From Aureispira anguillae (GTDB lineage: Bacteria; Bacteroidota; Bacteroidia; Chitinophagales; Saprospiraceae), in the NCBI RefSeq assembly GCF_026000115.1, contig NZ_AP026867.1, positions 4,273,716 to 4,337,715 of the forward strand: 64,000 nucleotides of DNA, given 5' to 3'. The notes under the pieces are model-generated. The model was not told the origin of the DNA. It ran no database searches and saw nothing but the letters and a program-made list of their open reading frames with translations. Below are positions 1 through 10,227 of the stretch, in pieces. A program made the position numbers and the translations under genes. Numbering within the stretch: position 1 is the first letter of the stretch; the number at the start of each line of letters is the position of its first letter.

Positions 1-2732
1 AAAAAGAAGCCAATATTCGGCGTAGAACTCAGCAAAAGCAAAAATTAGCAGAAGTATATTTTAACATCGCCAGTCTATATCGCACCACTGCGTTTTATCA
101 GAAAGCACTCAATTGGGGACAAAAATCATTGTCGATTTATAAATCTATATTGGGTTCTAATCACAGTGAAAGTCTCAGTATTTATCGATTTTTAGCACAA
201 ACGCATTATCTTCTAGAAGACTATACAACCGCTATTTTATTAGCAAAAAGGGCAATAACTGGCTACAAAAAAATACAACCAAGACAACCTAAAGCCGAAA
301 TTAATTTGCAAATTTTATTGGGAAGCATACAAATTCAAAAAGCGACCTATTCCGCAGCTCAACAAACCTATGAATACGCCCAGAATCTTTATCGACAATT
401 TGCTACAGAAGTTTCAGAAGAATTATTGGCCCGAATTTATACCAATCTAGCCTCCTTAAAAATTCAGCAAAAAGCAATACTTGAAGCCCTCGCCTATTAT
501 CAAAAAGTGGTTGATATTCGCAAAAAACTGCGCCACGAAAATCATTTTACGATACAAACTACTTATACCAATATTGGTTTATGTTATTATCAACTGGGGG
601 AGTTTAATAAAGCACTTACGTACCATCAAAAAAGCCTTGCTATCTTACACCAAACCTATGGACAACAGCATGACCTCATCGCCTTCTCTCACAATCACAT
701 AGGAGCAACTTTCTTACAATTAACACAAAAAGATGCTGCCCATTATCATCTTAACCAAGCGATTAAAATTTACCAAAATTTATTTGGTTCCAATAGCACA
801 CAAAGTATTGCTCCCCTATGGCAACTCGCCAAATTATTTCGCCAAAACAGCGCTTACAAACAAGCGGAACAATATTTCAAAAAAATCATCCACATTCATA
901 AAACACATCACAATCACCGTCATCCCGATTTGGCAAAAATGTATCTTGATATGGCTTATTTGCACCAAGCGCAGCAACAATATGCTCTTGCTTATCACTA
1001 TACAAATCTAGCCTATCAAAGCAACCAATTGCAGCAACACCCACTCGATAAAATATTGATGCTAAAAATCATTGAACTAAAACTAAAAATCAGCTTGCAC
1101 TTGCCCCCCAAAGAACAGGAAGCCACCTTTTTGCTATTGGATCAAATCCAACCAATACTTGCCTTATTACAAACCAATTTGAATTACATCACAGATCAAC
1201 AAAATTTGATTCAAGAGCTTCGAAAAATTTGCGAACAGGGCTTAGAACTCTCTTACCAGTTGTACCAAAAACACCCCAAACTTACCTACCTATGCAAAGC
1301 ATTTCAACTCATGGAGTACAACAAAGCGGTGCTATTGTCCACTCAAATCAAACAAAGTTATTGGAACAATAAATTAGCACATTACAATGTTCATAAGCAG
1401 GAAAAGCAATTAGCCCAGCTTCGTTTTTTAGAACAAAAATGGAAAAAAGCAGAACACCAACAAAATAATGACCAAGCCCTTAAATTACGGCAAGAAATAT
1501 TCAAACAATATGAACTTTATCAAGAGCAGATGCATCGTACCAATCAACAACTACCTTATCACAGCCCCATAAAACTGACGAGTCTACAAAAACAACTCTC
1601 TGCTCAACAAATGCTCGTTAATTATTTTTATGGTCAACATACCATTTATATACTTGGCATCCAACAAGAACAATTATATTTTCAAAAAGCTAGTTTGGCA
1701 ATAAAAAAAGACATGGATCAATTTTCTAATGCGCTATTGTCACTTGAACATAGCAAAATAAAACTAAGCAATTCTTGCCAACAGTTTGATCTCGTAGCAG
1801 CTAAACTCTATGACATATTGTTACCCATTAATCCTCCCCATGAAGTCCTTATTATTCCAGATGGTCGGCTTTGTTACCTCCCCTTCGAATGCCTAACCAC
1901 CCAAATAAAACCCCAAGCCAAAGGGTATCATCAACTAAATTATGCCCTCCACAAACATACCATTAGCTATGCTTATTCTGCCACTTCTTATTATTACCAA
2001 CAGTACAAACACCTTAACCACCAAAATATAAAAATACTAGGATTTGCTCCCAGCTATGAACAGCAAAGACAATTGCCTTCGCTCCATGCTAATCTTACAG
2101 AAGTTCAGTTTCTAGAACAACAATTTCAGGGGGCTTTTTATTACAAACACACAGCTAAAAAGAAAACATTCCAAGCCCAGAGTAGTGATTTTGGAGTTTT
2201 ACACCTAGCTTCACACGCCCTTGCCGATAACCACCAACTACAACAGCCAAAGTTATTTTTTGCCAAAGATTCCCCAGATAGCCTAAATGCTATCTTGCAA
2301 CCTCACGAAATCGCACAACTGCAATTACAAGCAGATTTCGTAGTTTTATCGGCCTGTCAAACCGCAATTGGTTATTGGCAAAAGGGAGAAGGCATTATGA
2401 GTTTGGCTAGAGATTTTATGTATGCAGGTGTCCCTAGTATATTAACTACTCTATGGCAAATTAATGATGAATCGAGCAGTTCTATTATTCAGGACTTTTA
2501 TCAACAAGTTGACCAAGTACCTAAACACATGGCGCTCAAGCTTGCCAAACAACGCTATTTAGAAAAGGCTTCCTCTTTTAGCGCTCACCCCTATTTCTGG
2601 TCTGGATATATTTTAATTGGAAATACAAATAGGTTGGATATAGATAGAGTACCTTCCACAAAAATATGGTACCTTGCTGCTTTATTATTGTTTTTTTTGG
2701 TTATAATCATATATTGTATAAAAATTACCTAA
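1..2732 (+). CDS. CHAT-domain protease with N-terminal TPRs (5' partial)
   Basis: The reading frame is open from base 3 and codes for TPR-like sequence before the first possible start (TTG at 129), so the true start lies left of the window. TPR helices fill the N-terminal half. The C-terminal part is a CHAT domain (caspase-like, HetF-associated): the His sits in LASHA (codon 2214-2216) and the Cys in LSACQT (codon 2355-2357), followed by GEGIMSLARDFMYAGVPS. A membrane helix ends the protein, so the bulk is probably anchored at the membrane. CHAT proteins are predicted cysteine proteases, often in conflict or signalling systems; the target is not visible here. It is a paralogue of the gene at 6015-9221. 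Confidence 0.85.
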   Translation, partial: KEANIRRRTQQKQKLAEVYFNIASLYRTTAFYQKALNWGQKSLSIYKSILGSNHSESLSIYRFLAQTHYLLEDYTTAILLAKRAITGYKKIQPRQPKAEINLQILLGSIQIQKATYSAAQQTYEYAQNLYRQFATEVSEELLARIYTNLASLKIQQKAILEALAYYQKVVDIRKKLRHENHFTIQTTYTNIGLCYYQLGEFNKALTYHQKSLAILHQTYGQQHDLIAFSHNHIGATFLQLTQKDAAHYHLNQAIKIYQNLFGSNSTQSIAPLWQLAKLFRQNSAYKQAEQYFKKIIHIHKTHHNHRHPDLAKMYLDMAYLHQAQQQYALAYHYTNLAYQSNQLQQHPLDKILMLKIIELKLKISLHLPPKEQEATFLLLDQIQPILALLQTNLNYITDQQNLIQELRKICEQGLELSYQLYQKHPKLTYLCKAFQLMEYNKAVLLSTQIKQSYWNNKLAHYNVHKQEKQLAQLRFLEQKWKKAEHQQNNDQALKLRQEIFKQYELYQEQMHRTNQQLPYHSPIKLTSLQKQLSAQQMLVNYFYGQHTIYILGIQQEQLYFQKASLAIKKDMDQFSNALLSLEHSKIKLSNSCQQFDLVAAKLYDILLPINPPHEVLIIPDGRLCYLPFECLTTQIKPQAKGYHQLNYALHKHTISYAYSATSYYYQQYKHLNHQNIKILGFAPSYEQQRQLPSLHANLTEVQFLEQQFQGAFYYKHTAKKKTFQAQSSDFGVLHLASHALADNHQLQQPKLFFAKDSPDSLNAILQPHEIAQLQLQADFVVLSACQTAIGYWQKGEGIMSLARDFMYAGVPSILTTLWQINDESSSSIIQDFYQQVDQVPKHMALKLAKQRYLEKASSFSAHPYFWSGYILIGNTNRLDIDRVPSTKIWYLAALLLFFLVIIIYCIKIT

Positions 2733-2962
2733 ATACAGGACAAATTAGAATGAAGTAAACAATAAATGAAATGCTCATGAGGAATGAGTAACTAAAATTA
2801 TTGATCTACTCCAACCTAGAATCAGTTTAAAACGCTATTAGACATTCGATCGCTGCACCTTTGGGTAAATTTATAATTTTAGTGGTTCATTATTAGTTGC
2901 TTTGCTCGTGAGCCAACAAGCTGGGTTTGCCCTGTACTTAAAAGAAGAATAAATCATCAACT

Positions 2963-3760
2963 ATGAATTTTAATCTAGATAGAGATCTCGTTTTTTTTGA
3001 TATAGAATCTACTGGTCCTGATGTAGTCAGAGATCGAATCATGCAAATTGCAATGATTAAATACCCAAAAGACGGAGGAACTCCTATTGAGAAAAATATT
3101 TTAATGAATCCTCAATATCCAATCAAACCTGATGCGCTTAAAGTGCATGGGATTACGATTGATATGGTGCGCAACAAGCCAACATTCAAAGAATATGCTG
3201 TGGAGTTAATGGACTTTTTGGACGAAGCAGATTTGGCAGGATACAACTCCAAACGCTTTGATATTCCTATGCTAATCGAAGAGTTTGGTCGTGTTGGGAT
3301 GGAATTTTCGATGAAAGGGCGTCGCTTGATTGATGCGATGCAGATTTTCTATAAAATGGAACCTAGAACCCTTAAAGCAGCACTTAAGTTTTACTGCGGA
3401 AAAGATCTTGAAGATGCCCATGATGCCATGGCTGATACCAAAGCTACAGCTGACGTTTTCTGGGGACAAATCCAACGTTACGAAGGAGTAGATCATATTG
3501 ACAATGATGATAAAATAACCGTTGCTCCTATCAAAAATGATATGCAAGCCATTCACGATTTTATTTCTGATAATAATAACGTAGATTTTACAGGGCGTTT
3601 TAGTAGAAATTCCGAAGGTGTTATTACCTTTAATTTTGGAACCAACAAAGGGCAAGAAGCGTATAAAAACCCACAAACGCTTAAATGGATTATAAGCAAG
3701 GATTTCCCTGCTCAAGTAAAAAATATTGCCAAAGCCATCCTTAATGGAAAAATGAAATAA
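2963..3760 (+). CDS. DnaQ-like 3'-5' exonuclease (DEDDh)
   Basis: A 265-residue protein with the RNase T/DnaQ exonuclease fold over residues 8-170. Exo I is FFDIEST (D13, E15), exo II ends in D100, and exo III is HDAMAD (H153, D158), so all DEDDh metal ligands are present. A C-terminal extension of about 70 residues has no motif I recognise. These enzymes trim 3' ends of DNA or RNA as proofreading subunits or free exonucleases; with no polymerase neighbour I would not call it the replicative epsilon subunit. It stands alone, 230 bp after the CHAT gene and 105 bp before the ASCH gene. Confidence 0.85.
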   Translation: MNFNLDRDLVFFDIESTGPDVVRDRIMQIAMIKYPKDGGTPIEKNILMNPQYPIKPDALKVHGITIDMVRNKPTFKEYAVELMDFLDEADLAGYNSKRFDIPMLIEEFGRVGMEFSMKGRRLIDAMQIFYKMEPRTLKAALKFYCGKDLEDAHDAMADTKATADVFWGQIQRYEGVDHIDNDDKITVAPIKNDMQAIHDFISDNNNVDFTGRFSRNSEGVITFNFGTNKGQEAYKNPQTLKWIISKDFPAQVKNIAKAILNGKMK

Positions 3761-3865
3761 TTTAAAATACTTCTGGTAATTTGATCGTTTTGTGCCATTG
3801 CCCTAGGGCAAACTAAAGGTTGTACAAAACCTAACAAACGATTAAAACCATATATTCTAGCAGAC

Positions 3866-4339
3866 ATGACAGATCAAATTCACAAATCCGTACCAGCAAT
3901 GTGGTTTTCTTTTGTTGCGGAAAATATTGAACACAGCCACACTTCTATGCCCGACTCTTTTTATTTGGGAACCAACAAAGAACATGCGGATACCTGTGCC
4001 ATGCTAATTAAAGCAGGTCTAAAAACAGCCTCTTCGGGCGCACTAGCTTCTTATTTACATTATCAAGCACCCGTTCCAGCAGAAGGAGACCTTGCTATTA
4101 TTACCAATTGGGAAGGGGAAGCTCAATGTATTATTCAAACAACGGAAGTAGAAATTATTCCCTTTAATGAAGTAAATGAAGATTATGCTCTAAAAGAAGG
4201 CGAAGGAGACCAGACGTTAACGTATTGGAAAAAGGTGCATTGGGATTTTTTCTCTAAAGATTTGGCTTCTTTTGGTGAATTGCCTGAAGAAGATATGATG
4301 GTTATTTGCGAACAATTTGAAGTCATTTACCAACTTTAA
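3866..4339 (+). CDS. ASCH-domain protein
   Basis: A 157-residue soluble protein with the ASCH fold (related to PUA-like RNA-binding domains). The hallmark G-x-K-T-A-S segment is near residue 50 (GLKTASSGAL), followed by a GD-x-A-I-I strand (EGDLAIITN), an I-x-T-T-EVEI-PF strand and the acidic EGEGD turn preceding a WKKVHWDFF helix. ASCH proteins are thought to bind RNA or act on modified nucleosides (some are amidohydrolases for N4-acetylcytidine); the substrate cannot be told from sequence. It is followed by a strong hairpin shared with the convergent helicase gene. Confidence 0.8.
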   Translation: MTDQIHKSVPAMWFSFVAENIEHSHTSMPDSFYLGTNKEHADTCAMLIKAGLKTASSGALASYLHYQAPVPAEGDLAIITNWEGEAQCIIQTTEVEIIPFNEVNEDYALKEGEGDQTLTYWKKVHWDFFSKDLASFGELPEEDMMVICEQFEVIYQL

Positions 4340-4357
4340 TCATAGTAGCTCCTCAGG

Positions 4358-4400
4358 TAGAAAGTCGTCAGTATCTATAGATGCTGACGACTTTCTATTT
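4358..4400. terminator. Bidirectional hairpin terminator
   Basis: A long near-perfect inverted repeat (TAGAAAGTCGTCAG at 4358-4371 against CTGACGACTTTCTA at 4384-4397) lies between the convergent ASCH and DEAD-box genes, with A/T-rich flanks on both sides. It probably ends transcription from both directions. Confidence 0.8.
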
Positions 4401-4425
4401 ATAAATAGGGCACAGGAACGTTGGC

Positions 4426-5763
4426 TTATTTTTTGCCTCGTTTTCTAGAATTCAACTTTTCTTGTTTTCGAGCTAAACGTTTCTCTTGCGCTCGGTTTGT
4501 TTTGGTGTTTTTTAATTTTTTTTCGTGAAACGCACCTTGAGAATTTGCTAAAAGATCAAAGTCTTTCATTGCATTTTTCTGCTTGTATTTTAATTGTTCC
4601 TCCTCCATTAATTCTGTAGAGATTTCCAGCCCCTCTGGCAACGGTAAAATTGGAATTTTTTGCCCCATTAATCGTTCTATAGCCGTCAAATACTCCAATT
4701 CTTGGCTTACCGCTACTTCACTGACAAATGTAATTGCCATCCCTTCTGCTTTTCCTCGTGCTGTTCGCCCTACCCTATGGATATAATTTTCGGCCTCATC
4801 TGGTGTGTCAAAATTAATTACATGTGTAATTTCTTGGAAATCCAAACCACGGGCAATCAAGTCCGTTGCCATTAAAATTCGATGCGCACCACTGTCAAAT
4901 TTTTCTACCGTACGAAGTCGATAATTTTGTGATTTATTGGAATGAATGACCCCTATTTGTTCTGGAAAATCAACATCTAATAAATCAAATAAACGATCTG
5001 CAACTTTTTTGGTTGGAGCAAAAATTAAGACCTTAGCCCAACTTTTTTCGGTAGCGAGCAACTGTTTAAGTAAGTTTATTTTGGTATTAAAATTAGGCAC
5101 TCGATATAATTTTTGGACAATGCCATCTGCTGAAGTACCCGAAGCAGCAATTTCTATTTTTTTAGGATTCTGAAACGCAGCAGCTATTAGCCCTTCTACC
5201 TCCTTGGTTAAGGTAGCAGAAAATAGAATATTTTGACGACGCTCTGGCAACAACTCCAAAATATCACTTAACTGTTTTCTAAATCCTAAATTAAGCATTT
5301 CATCCACCTCATCAATCACCAATTGCTTAATGGTTTTTAGTTTAATGGCTCTACTCAAAGCTAGATCAACTAAGCGCCCAGGCGTTGCGACCAAAATATC
5401 CATGCCTACTGCCAATTCATCTTTTTGAGTATTCATATTAACGCCACCATACGCTCCCTTCGTTCGAATGGACATATAGGCGGTTAGCTTTTCGATTTCG
5501 CCAACTACTTGCACCACTAATTCCCTTGTTGGGACAACAATTAAAACTCTAGGGTGCTTTTGTTTAGAAAATTTCAACTGCCTTAAAATGGGCAATAAAT
5601 AAGCAAATGTTTTTCCTGTTCCCGTCTGAGCAATTCCTACAACATCACGCCCCGACATAATAACAGGCAAAGATTCTACCTGAATAGGAGTCGGTTCGCT
5701 AAGTGCTAAATCCTCCAAAGCATTGCGCAAAGGAGTATTTATATTTAAGTCATTAAATGTCAT
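4426..5763 (-). CDS. DEAD-box RNA helicase
   Basis: From the ATG at 5763 the protein has 445 residues and a complete DEAD-box core: Q motif PTPIQ (Q28), motif I AQTGTGKT (K51), Ia PTREL, Ib TPGR, motif II DEVD, motif III SAT, and motif VI HRVGRTAR. The C-terminal tail is Lys/Arg-rich, as in RhlE-type helicases that remodel ribosomal RNA or mRNA. A TTG six codons upstream is open but lies inside a consensus -7 promoter box, so the ATG is preferred. Motif II reads DEVD rather than DEAD, which is common in this family. The exact cellular target is not determinable. Confidence 0.9.
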   Translation of the reverse strand: MTFNDLNINTPLRNALEDLALSEPTPIQVESLPVIMSGRDVVGIAQTGTGKTFAYLLPILRQLKFSKQKHPRVLIVVPTRELVVQVVGEIEKLTAYMSIRTKGAYGGVNMNTQKDELAVGMDILVATPGRLVDLALSRAIKLKTIKQLVIDEVDEMLNLGFRKQLSDILELLPERRQNILFSATLTKEVEGLIAAAFQNPKKIEIAASGTSADGIVQKLYRVPNFNTKINLLKQLLATEKSWAKVLIFAPTKKVADRLFDLLDVDFPEQIGVIHSNKSQNYRLRTVEKFDSGAHRILMATDLIARGLDFQEITHVINFDTPDEAENYIHRVGRTARGKAEGMAITFVSEVAVSQELEYLTAIERLMGQKIPILPLPEGLEISTELMEEEQLKYKQKNAMKDFDLLANSQGAFHEKKLKNTKTNRAQEKRLARKQEKLNSRKRGKK

Positions 5764-5778
5764 TTTGTTTCTTTTAAA

Positions 5779-5810
5779 CAAAGATACAGCGAAGTAATTT
5801 TTTTAACAAC
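5779..5810 (-). promoter_or_regulatory. Bacteroidota-type promoter of the DEAD-box gene
   Basis: Read on the minus strand, TATCTTTG (5779-5786) matches the TAnnTTTG -7 consensus, with GTTG 20 nt further upstream (5807-5810). It overlaps the possible TTG start at 5781 and therefore decides the ATG start at 5763. Confidence 0.6.
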
Positions 5811-6014
5811 CTCTTGACACAAAAAATTTACAGCACACTGAGCAAAAACTTATTCTTTACCACAATTCTCAAAACCATCACATATTTATTTCAACTTATG
5901 TATTAAACAAATATTCAAAACTCTATAGGGAATTTTTTTTCTGATTCGACTATTATTGTATATAAGCACTTGTCTTATTGCACTTTACTCTATTCACACT
6001 TTATTATTATTACT

Positions 6015-9000
6015 ATGTCCCTACGTCTACTTTTTATTGCATACTCCTCCCTTATTTTTTCCCAACAATTACTGGCAATTGATTTTCCTGACAACCTAGA
6101 CAGCCTCATTTCAACCTATAGAGATGTTGGAGAGCTAGAATCGGCATTGGCATTAACAGAGGCGTTGGCTGACCATGCAAAAAAAGAATATGGTGCTCAG
6201 GATACCCTCTATGCTTTTTACTTAGAATATCATGCTGGTATAAATTCTGAATTGGGAAACTTCGAAATAGCCCAAGAACTTTTTCAAGATGCCTTGACCA
6301 TTTATGAAAAAAACCATGGTAAAAAATCGCCAGAACTAAGCAGCACACTTAATGAATTAGGTAAGGTACTGCTTTATCTTGGAGACTACGAGATCGCTGA
6401 AAAACAGTTTCTTCGAGCATTAAAAATTTGCCAAGCAGCTGTAATTCCCGACCTAGAATATACGTTTTATACCTACAATAATCTTGTAATGCTTTATGAA
6501 CGGATGGGCACCTATGCCAAAGGGTTGGAAATGGGCAAAAAAGCACTGGCACTTCAGCAAAATCTAGCAGAAGTCTACCCTGCTGAACTCATAGATAGTT
6601 ATTCGGGAACGGCTTTGCTCTATCAACGATTGGGACAATATGAAGATGCCGAACCGCTCTTTAAAAAAGCACTGGCACTACAACAGCAACATTTTTCTCC
6701 CACTGATCCCAACTTGTCCAATACCTTGAATAATTTAGCAGCACTGTATGACAAGATGAACAGAAGGCAAGAAGCACTTCCCTTTTACGAAAAAGCATTG
6801 GAGCTCGAAAAAAAACTAAATGGTCCCAACAACCCCAATACGGCTATTTATATCAACAACTTGGCGGGCTGTCATCGAGATTTAGGAAACTTTAAGCTTG
6901 CTGAAAAATTATCTAAACAAGCCTTAAATCTCTTTCGAGAAGCCTTGGGAGAAGAACACCCCAATACGATTGTTTTTACCAATAACTTGGGGGGCTTGTA
7001 TGAAGAAATGAAGGATTTTGAAAAAGCTAAAACCTACTATATTAGAGCAACTGACCTCGGAGAAAAAGTGTTGGGCAAGGAACACCCTTATGTGATTTTA
7101 TTCAAAGGAAATTTAGCCTCCATTTATAGCGATTTAAAACAGTACAATCTAGCTCTAACCATCCACCAAGAAGTACTAGAGTTGCGTAAAAAGGTGTATG
7201 GAGAGGGACATCCTAAACTGGTATCTTCACTCAACAGCATTGCTCAAATCCATCTTTTTAAAGGAGCAGCATCTTATAAAACAGGTCTAGCGTTGGCTCA
7301 AAAGGCAATTATTCTCAATTGCACAAAAAAAATATCCCATCAGCAACTCGATAAGGACTTATCTATTTTGAAGCAACAAGAATTTAAATTGCAGGGGCAG
7401 TTTCAGCGATCTATCCGAATTTTGTCTCAATTACAACAAGCAATCTATGAACAAACCCATGACAAAAAATGGTTATTGGACAGCTATAACAGTCAAAAAA
7501 TACAAGCCTCGTTCATCCAAAAACGACAACGTCAAGTTTATACTCAAAAAGATAAATTAGCAATTTTAAAACGCTCTGCCCAATCATCAAGTAGAGCACT
7601 CGAACTGATTTTGGAAATGGCACGCATTTCTGGTGACAAGGCAATCCTTTCCGAAACAATCTTATTTGCAGAACACAACAAATCTGCTATTCTATCCAAT
7701 GCATTGCAAGGCACACAAGCCGTTGCTTTTGGCGAAATTCCTGATTCGTTAAAAATCCAAGAAAAAAGCTTAAAAAAAGAATTGGCACTCATTAAGAAAA
7801 AGGTTATACAGGCCGATCAACAAAAGGATAAAACTGCCTTAATTGCTGCTAAAGATGAACTCATTAAAGTGCAGTTAGCTCAGGACGATTTTTTATCTTT
7901 TTTAGAAGAAAAATATCCTAAATATAGTGCCTTAAAACAGAAAGAAAATACCATAAACCTTAGTTCCCTTCAAGATGATTTATTGGATGCACAAACTGCT
8001 CTATTAGAATATTGTATTTACGATACAACAGCCTATGTAATTCTCATTACTCAAAGCGATATTCAAGTCCAAAAGCTATCCATATCGCCTAAGGAGCTAA
8101 AGAAACACATCAAAAAACTTAGAAAAGGGCTAAGTGACTATCAATTTATTCTAAAAAACGCCAACCGAGCATTTATTACTTATACTGAAGCGGCACATTC
8201 TCTTTATCAGCATCTAATTGGTGTTATTGCCGCAGATTTAGAAGGCATTGATCATTTAATTATTGTTCCTGATAGCGACTTAGGACACATTCCTTTTGAG
8301 GCACTCTTAGCAAGTATAACACAACAACAGAAGGAAGATTATCGCAAACTAGATTATTTGCTGAATCATTACACCATCCGTTATTCTTATGCTGCCAGCT
8401 TATTGTTGGAAAACCAAAAACAGAACCATCGCCCCAACAATGGTAAGTTGCTTGCTTTTGCAGCACATTATGACCCCAAAACGCCAAGTAACAACGAACG
8501 CTCTCCTTCCAATCAACAAATTAGAACAACACTAGGTCCCTTGCCTGCTGCGGAAAAAGAAGTCTTAGCCCTTCAAGAGTTATTTAATACAGGAGATTTT
8601 TTCTTTAAGGAAGCTGCGAATGAACATAATTTTAAACAATTTGCTTCCAACTATGCTGTCGTTCATCTGGCGATGCATGGAGTGCTAAACCATCAACATC
8701 CCTTGCTTTCTTCGTTAGCATTTACAGAAGATCATAATAAAACAGAAAATAATTTTTTGGAAGCACATGAAATTTCCAATATGCAACTCAACAATGAACT
8801 GGTTGTTTTATCTGCCTGCGAAACGGGTTATGGTGCCTTTAAACAAGGAGAAGGCATTATCTCTTTGGCTCGCTCTTTTATGTATGCGGGGACACCTTCT
8901 TTAGTGGTTTCGCTTTGGTCGGTTAATGATTTCTCTACGGCTACCATCATGCAATATTTTTATCAAAACCTAAATAAAGGCATCCCAAAGGATGAAGCAC

Positions 9001-9221
9001 TGCGTCAAGCCAAACTAGATTTCATCAACAATTCAACAGATATTTTGACACACCCTGCTTTTTGGTCTCCTTTTATTTTATTGGGCAACAACCAAGTCGT
9101 TTCGTTATACTCCCCAACAACACCTTGGTTTATAGCTAGTTTTGGCATTGGTTTAATTGGTATCTTTGGTATCTTGATTTATCGGCGCAAAAAGAATCTT
9201 CTTCTTGATGCTAAAAAATAG
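6015..9221 (+). CDS. CHAT-domain protease with kinesin-light-chain-type TPRs
   Basis: Starting at the ATG at 6015, the protein has 1068 residues and opens with a signal-peptide-like hydrophobic stretch. A TTG 15 codons upstream would bury it and is not preferred. Roughly ten TPRs with the recurrent HPN/HPY-x-NNLA pattern fill residues 40-420, then a helical linker, then the CHAT domain with H888 (LAMHG) and C935 (LSACETG). A C-terminal membrane helix is followed by RRKK. Predicted topology is a periplasmic/exported TPR-protease with a short cytoplasmic tail. It is a paralogue of the truncated protein at the left edge; substrate and trigger are unknown. Confidence 0.87.
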   Translation: MSLRLLFIAYSSLIFSQQLLAIDFPDNLDSLISTYRDVGELESALALTEALADHAKKEYGAQDTLYAFYLEYHAGINSELGNFEIAQELFQDALTIYEKNHGKKSPELSSTLNELGKVLLYLGDYEIAEKQFLRALKICQAAVIPDLEYTFYTYNNLVMLYERMGTYAKGLEMGKKALALQQNLAEVYPAELIDSYSGTALLYQRLGQYEDAEPLFKKALALQQQHFSPTDPNLSNTLNNLAALYDKMNRRQEALPFYEKALELEKKLNGPNNPNTAIYINNLAGCHRDLGNFKLAEKLSKQALNLFREALGEEHPNTIVFTNNLGGLYEEMKDFEKAKTYYIRATDLGEKVLGKEHPYVILFKGNLASIYSDLKQYNLALTIHQEVLELRKKVYGEGHPKLVSSLNSIAQIHLFKGAASYKTGLALAQKAIILNCTKKISHQQLDKDLSILKQQEFKLQGQFQRSIRILSQLQQAIYEQTHDKKWLLDSYNSQKIQASFIQKRQRQVYTQKDKLAILKRSAQSSSRALELILEMARISGDKAILSETILFAEHNKSAILSNALQGTQAVAFGEIPDSLKIQEKSLKKELALIKKKVIQADQQKDKTALIAAKDELIKVQLAQDDFLSFLEEKYPKYSALKQKENTINLSSLQDDLLDAQTALLEYCIYDTTAYVILITQSDIQVQKLSISPKELKKHIKKLRKGLSDYQFILKNANRAFITYTEAAHSLYQHLIGVIAADLEGIDHLIIVPDSDLGHIPFEALLASITQQQKEDYRKLDYLLNHYTIRYSYAASLLLENQKQNHRPNNGKLLAFAAHYDPKTPSNNERSPSNQQIRTTLGPLPAAEKEVLALQELFNTGDFFFKEAANEHNFKQFASNYAVVHLAMHGVLNHQHPLLSSLAFTEDHNKTENNFLEAHEISNMQLNNELVVLSACETGYGAFKQGEGIISLARSFMYAGTPSLVVSLWSVNDFSTATIMQYFYQNLNKGIPKDEALRQAKLDFINNSTDILTHPAFWSPFILLGNNQVVSLYSPTTPWFIASFGIGLIGIFGILIYRRKKNLLLDAKK

Positions 9222-9300
9222 CTCTGTTGGATGAACATTTAAGGACTCAAAACTATTGTATAGGTTACAAGGAATAAAGAATTAGCGTTTTTTTATTATT

Positions 9301-9347
9301 AGTTCGGTAAAACCTTATTACATTGACTTATAAGCAATTACCGAACT
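9301..9347. terminator. Hairpin terminator after the CHAT gene
   Basis: AGTTCGGTAA (9301-9310) and TTACCGAACT (9338-9347) form a perfect 10-bp stem followed by ATTATTTTTTG, about 80 bp after the CHAT stop codon. Together with the element at 9378-9454 it occupies the 419-bp space before the methyltransferase; no other feature was seen there. Confidence 0.55.
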
Positions 9348-9377
9348 ATTATTTTTTGTTACTTATTTATTATTAAT

Positions 9378-9454
9378 ACTCCGCTAATTTTTTGCTTTTT
9401 TTAGTTCGCTATGCTCATGAGAATAGTTGTAAAAAAGCAAAAAATTAGCGGAGT
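9378..9454. repeat. Dispersed ACTCCG/CGGAGT palindromic element, copy 1
   Basis: A perfect 24-bp inverted repeat (9378-9401 with 9431-9454) beginning ACTCCGCTAA and ending TTAGCGGAGT encloses a 29-nt loop. Bases 9399-9428 are identical over 30 nt to 40101-40130. The flanks TAAT and AATG recur at the other copies (28124 and 40016). Confidence 0.75.
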
Positions 9455-9640
9455 AATGTACTATAATAGGGCTTTTCTATAAAAATGTTTACACAAAATT
9501 GTTTTTTGATTATCAAGTATTATCAAATTATAAAATCGGTAAATTTTCAAATTAACACCAAAAGTGAATCATTAAAACACTGATTTTGAGCAGTTGTATT
9601 TTTTATAGGAAACCTCTTTTTTACTATAATCCATCACACA

Positions 9641-10225
9641 ATGTTGACAAAAGAATACTGGAAAGATCGTTACCAAACTCAACAAATGGGTTGGGATGCA
9701 GGTCAAATCACTAGACCTATCAAAACGTATTTTGATGCTGTTGAAGACAAAAGTGTCAAAATTTTGATCCCTGGCTGTGGTAATGCCCATGAGGCTGCTT
9801 ATCTGTTTAATCAAGGATTTACCAATCTCTATTTATGCGATTGGGCACAGGAACCATTGGATAATTTTGCCCAACAACATCCCTCCTTTCCCAAAGAACA
9901 GTTAATTTGTGCTAATTTCTTTGAGCTGGAAGAAAAGGATTTTGATTATATTGTAGAACAAACTTTCTTTTGTGCACTTACGCCCAGTCTTCGCCCTCAA
10001 TATGCCTTAAAAATGGCTCAAATTCTGAAAGAAGGTGGACTACTGGTTGGTTTATTATTTAGTGCAGCCTTAGATTTGGGTCGAGAAGGTCCACCATTTG
10101 GAGGCAACAAAGCGGAATATATTGGTTATTTTGAGCCCTATTTTTCAAACCTTAGCATAGAACCCTGCCTAAACTCAATTCCTCCCCGTGCAGGCGTTGA
10201 ATTGTTTATAGAATTAACCAAATAA
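9641..10225 (+). CDS. TPMT-like SAM-dependent methyltransferase
   Basis: A 194-residue class I methyltransferase of the thiopurine S-methyltransferase family. The N-terminal W-x-x-RY and GWD segment is typical, the SAM motif is LIPGCGNAHEA near residues 43-53, and an acidic strand (YLCDWA) ends at the expected ribose-binding Asp. Family members methylate thiols, halides or metalloids; the substrate here is unknown. It ends 2 bp before a Crp/Fnr regulator, so the two are probably cotranscribed and may share an inducing signal. Confidence 0.82.
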   Translation: MLTKEYWKDRYQTQQMGWDAGQITRPIKTYFDAVEDKSVKILIPGCGNAHEAAYLFNQGFTNLYLCDWAQEPLDNFAQQHPSFPKEQLICANFFELEEKDFDYIVEQTFFCALTPSLRPQYALKMAQILKEGGLLVGLLFSAALDLGREGPPFGGNKAEYIGYFEPYFSNLSIEPCLNSIPPRAGVELFIELTK

Positions 10226-10227
10226 CA

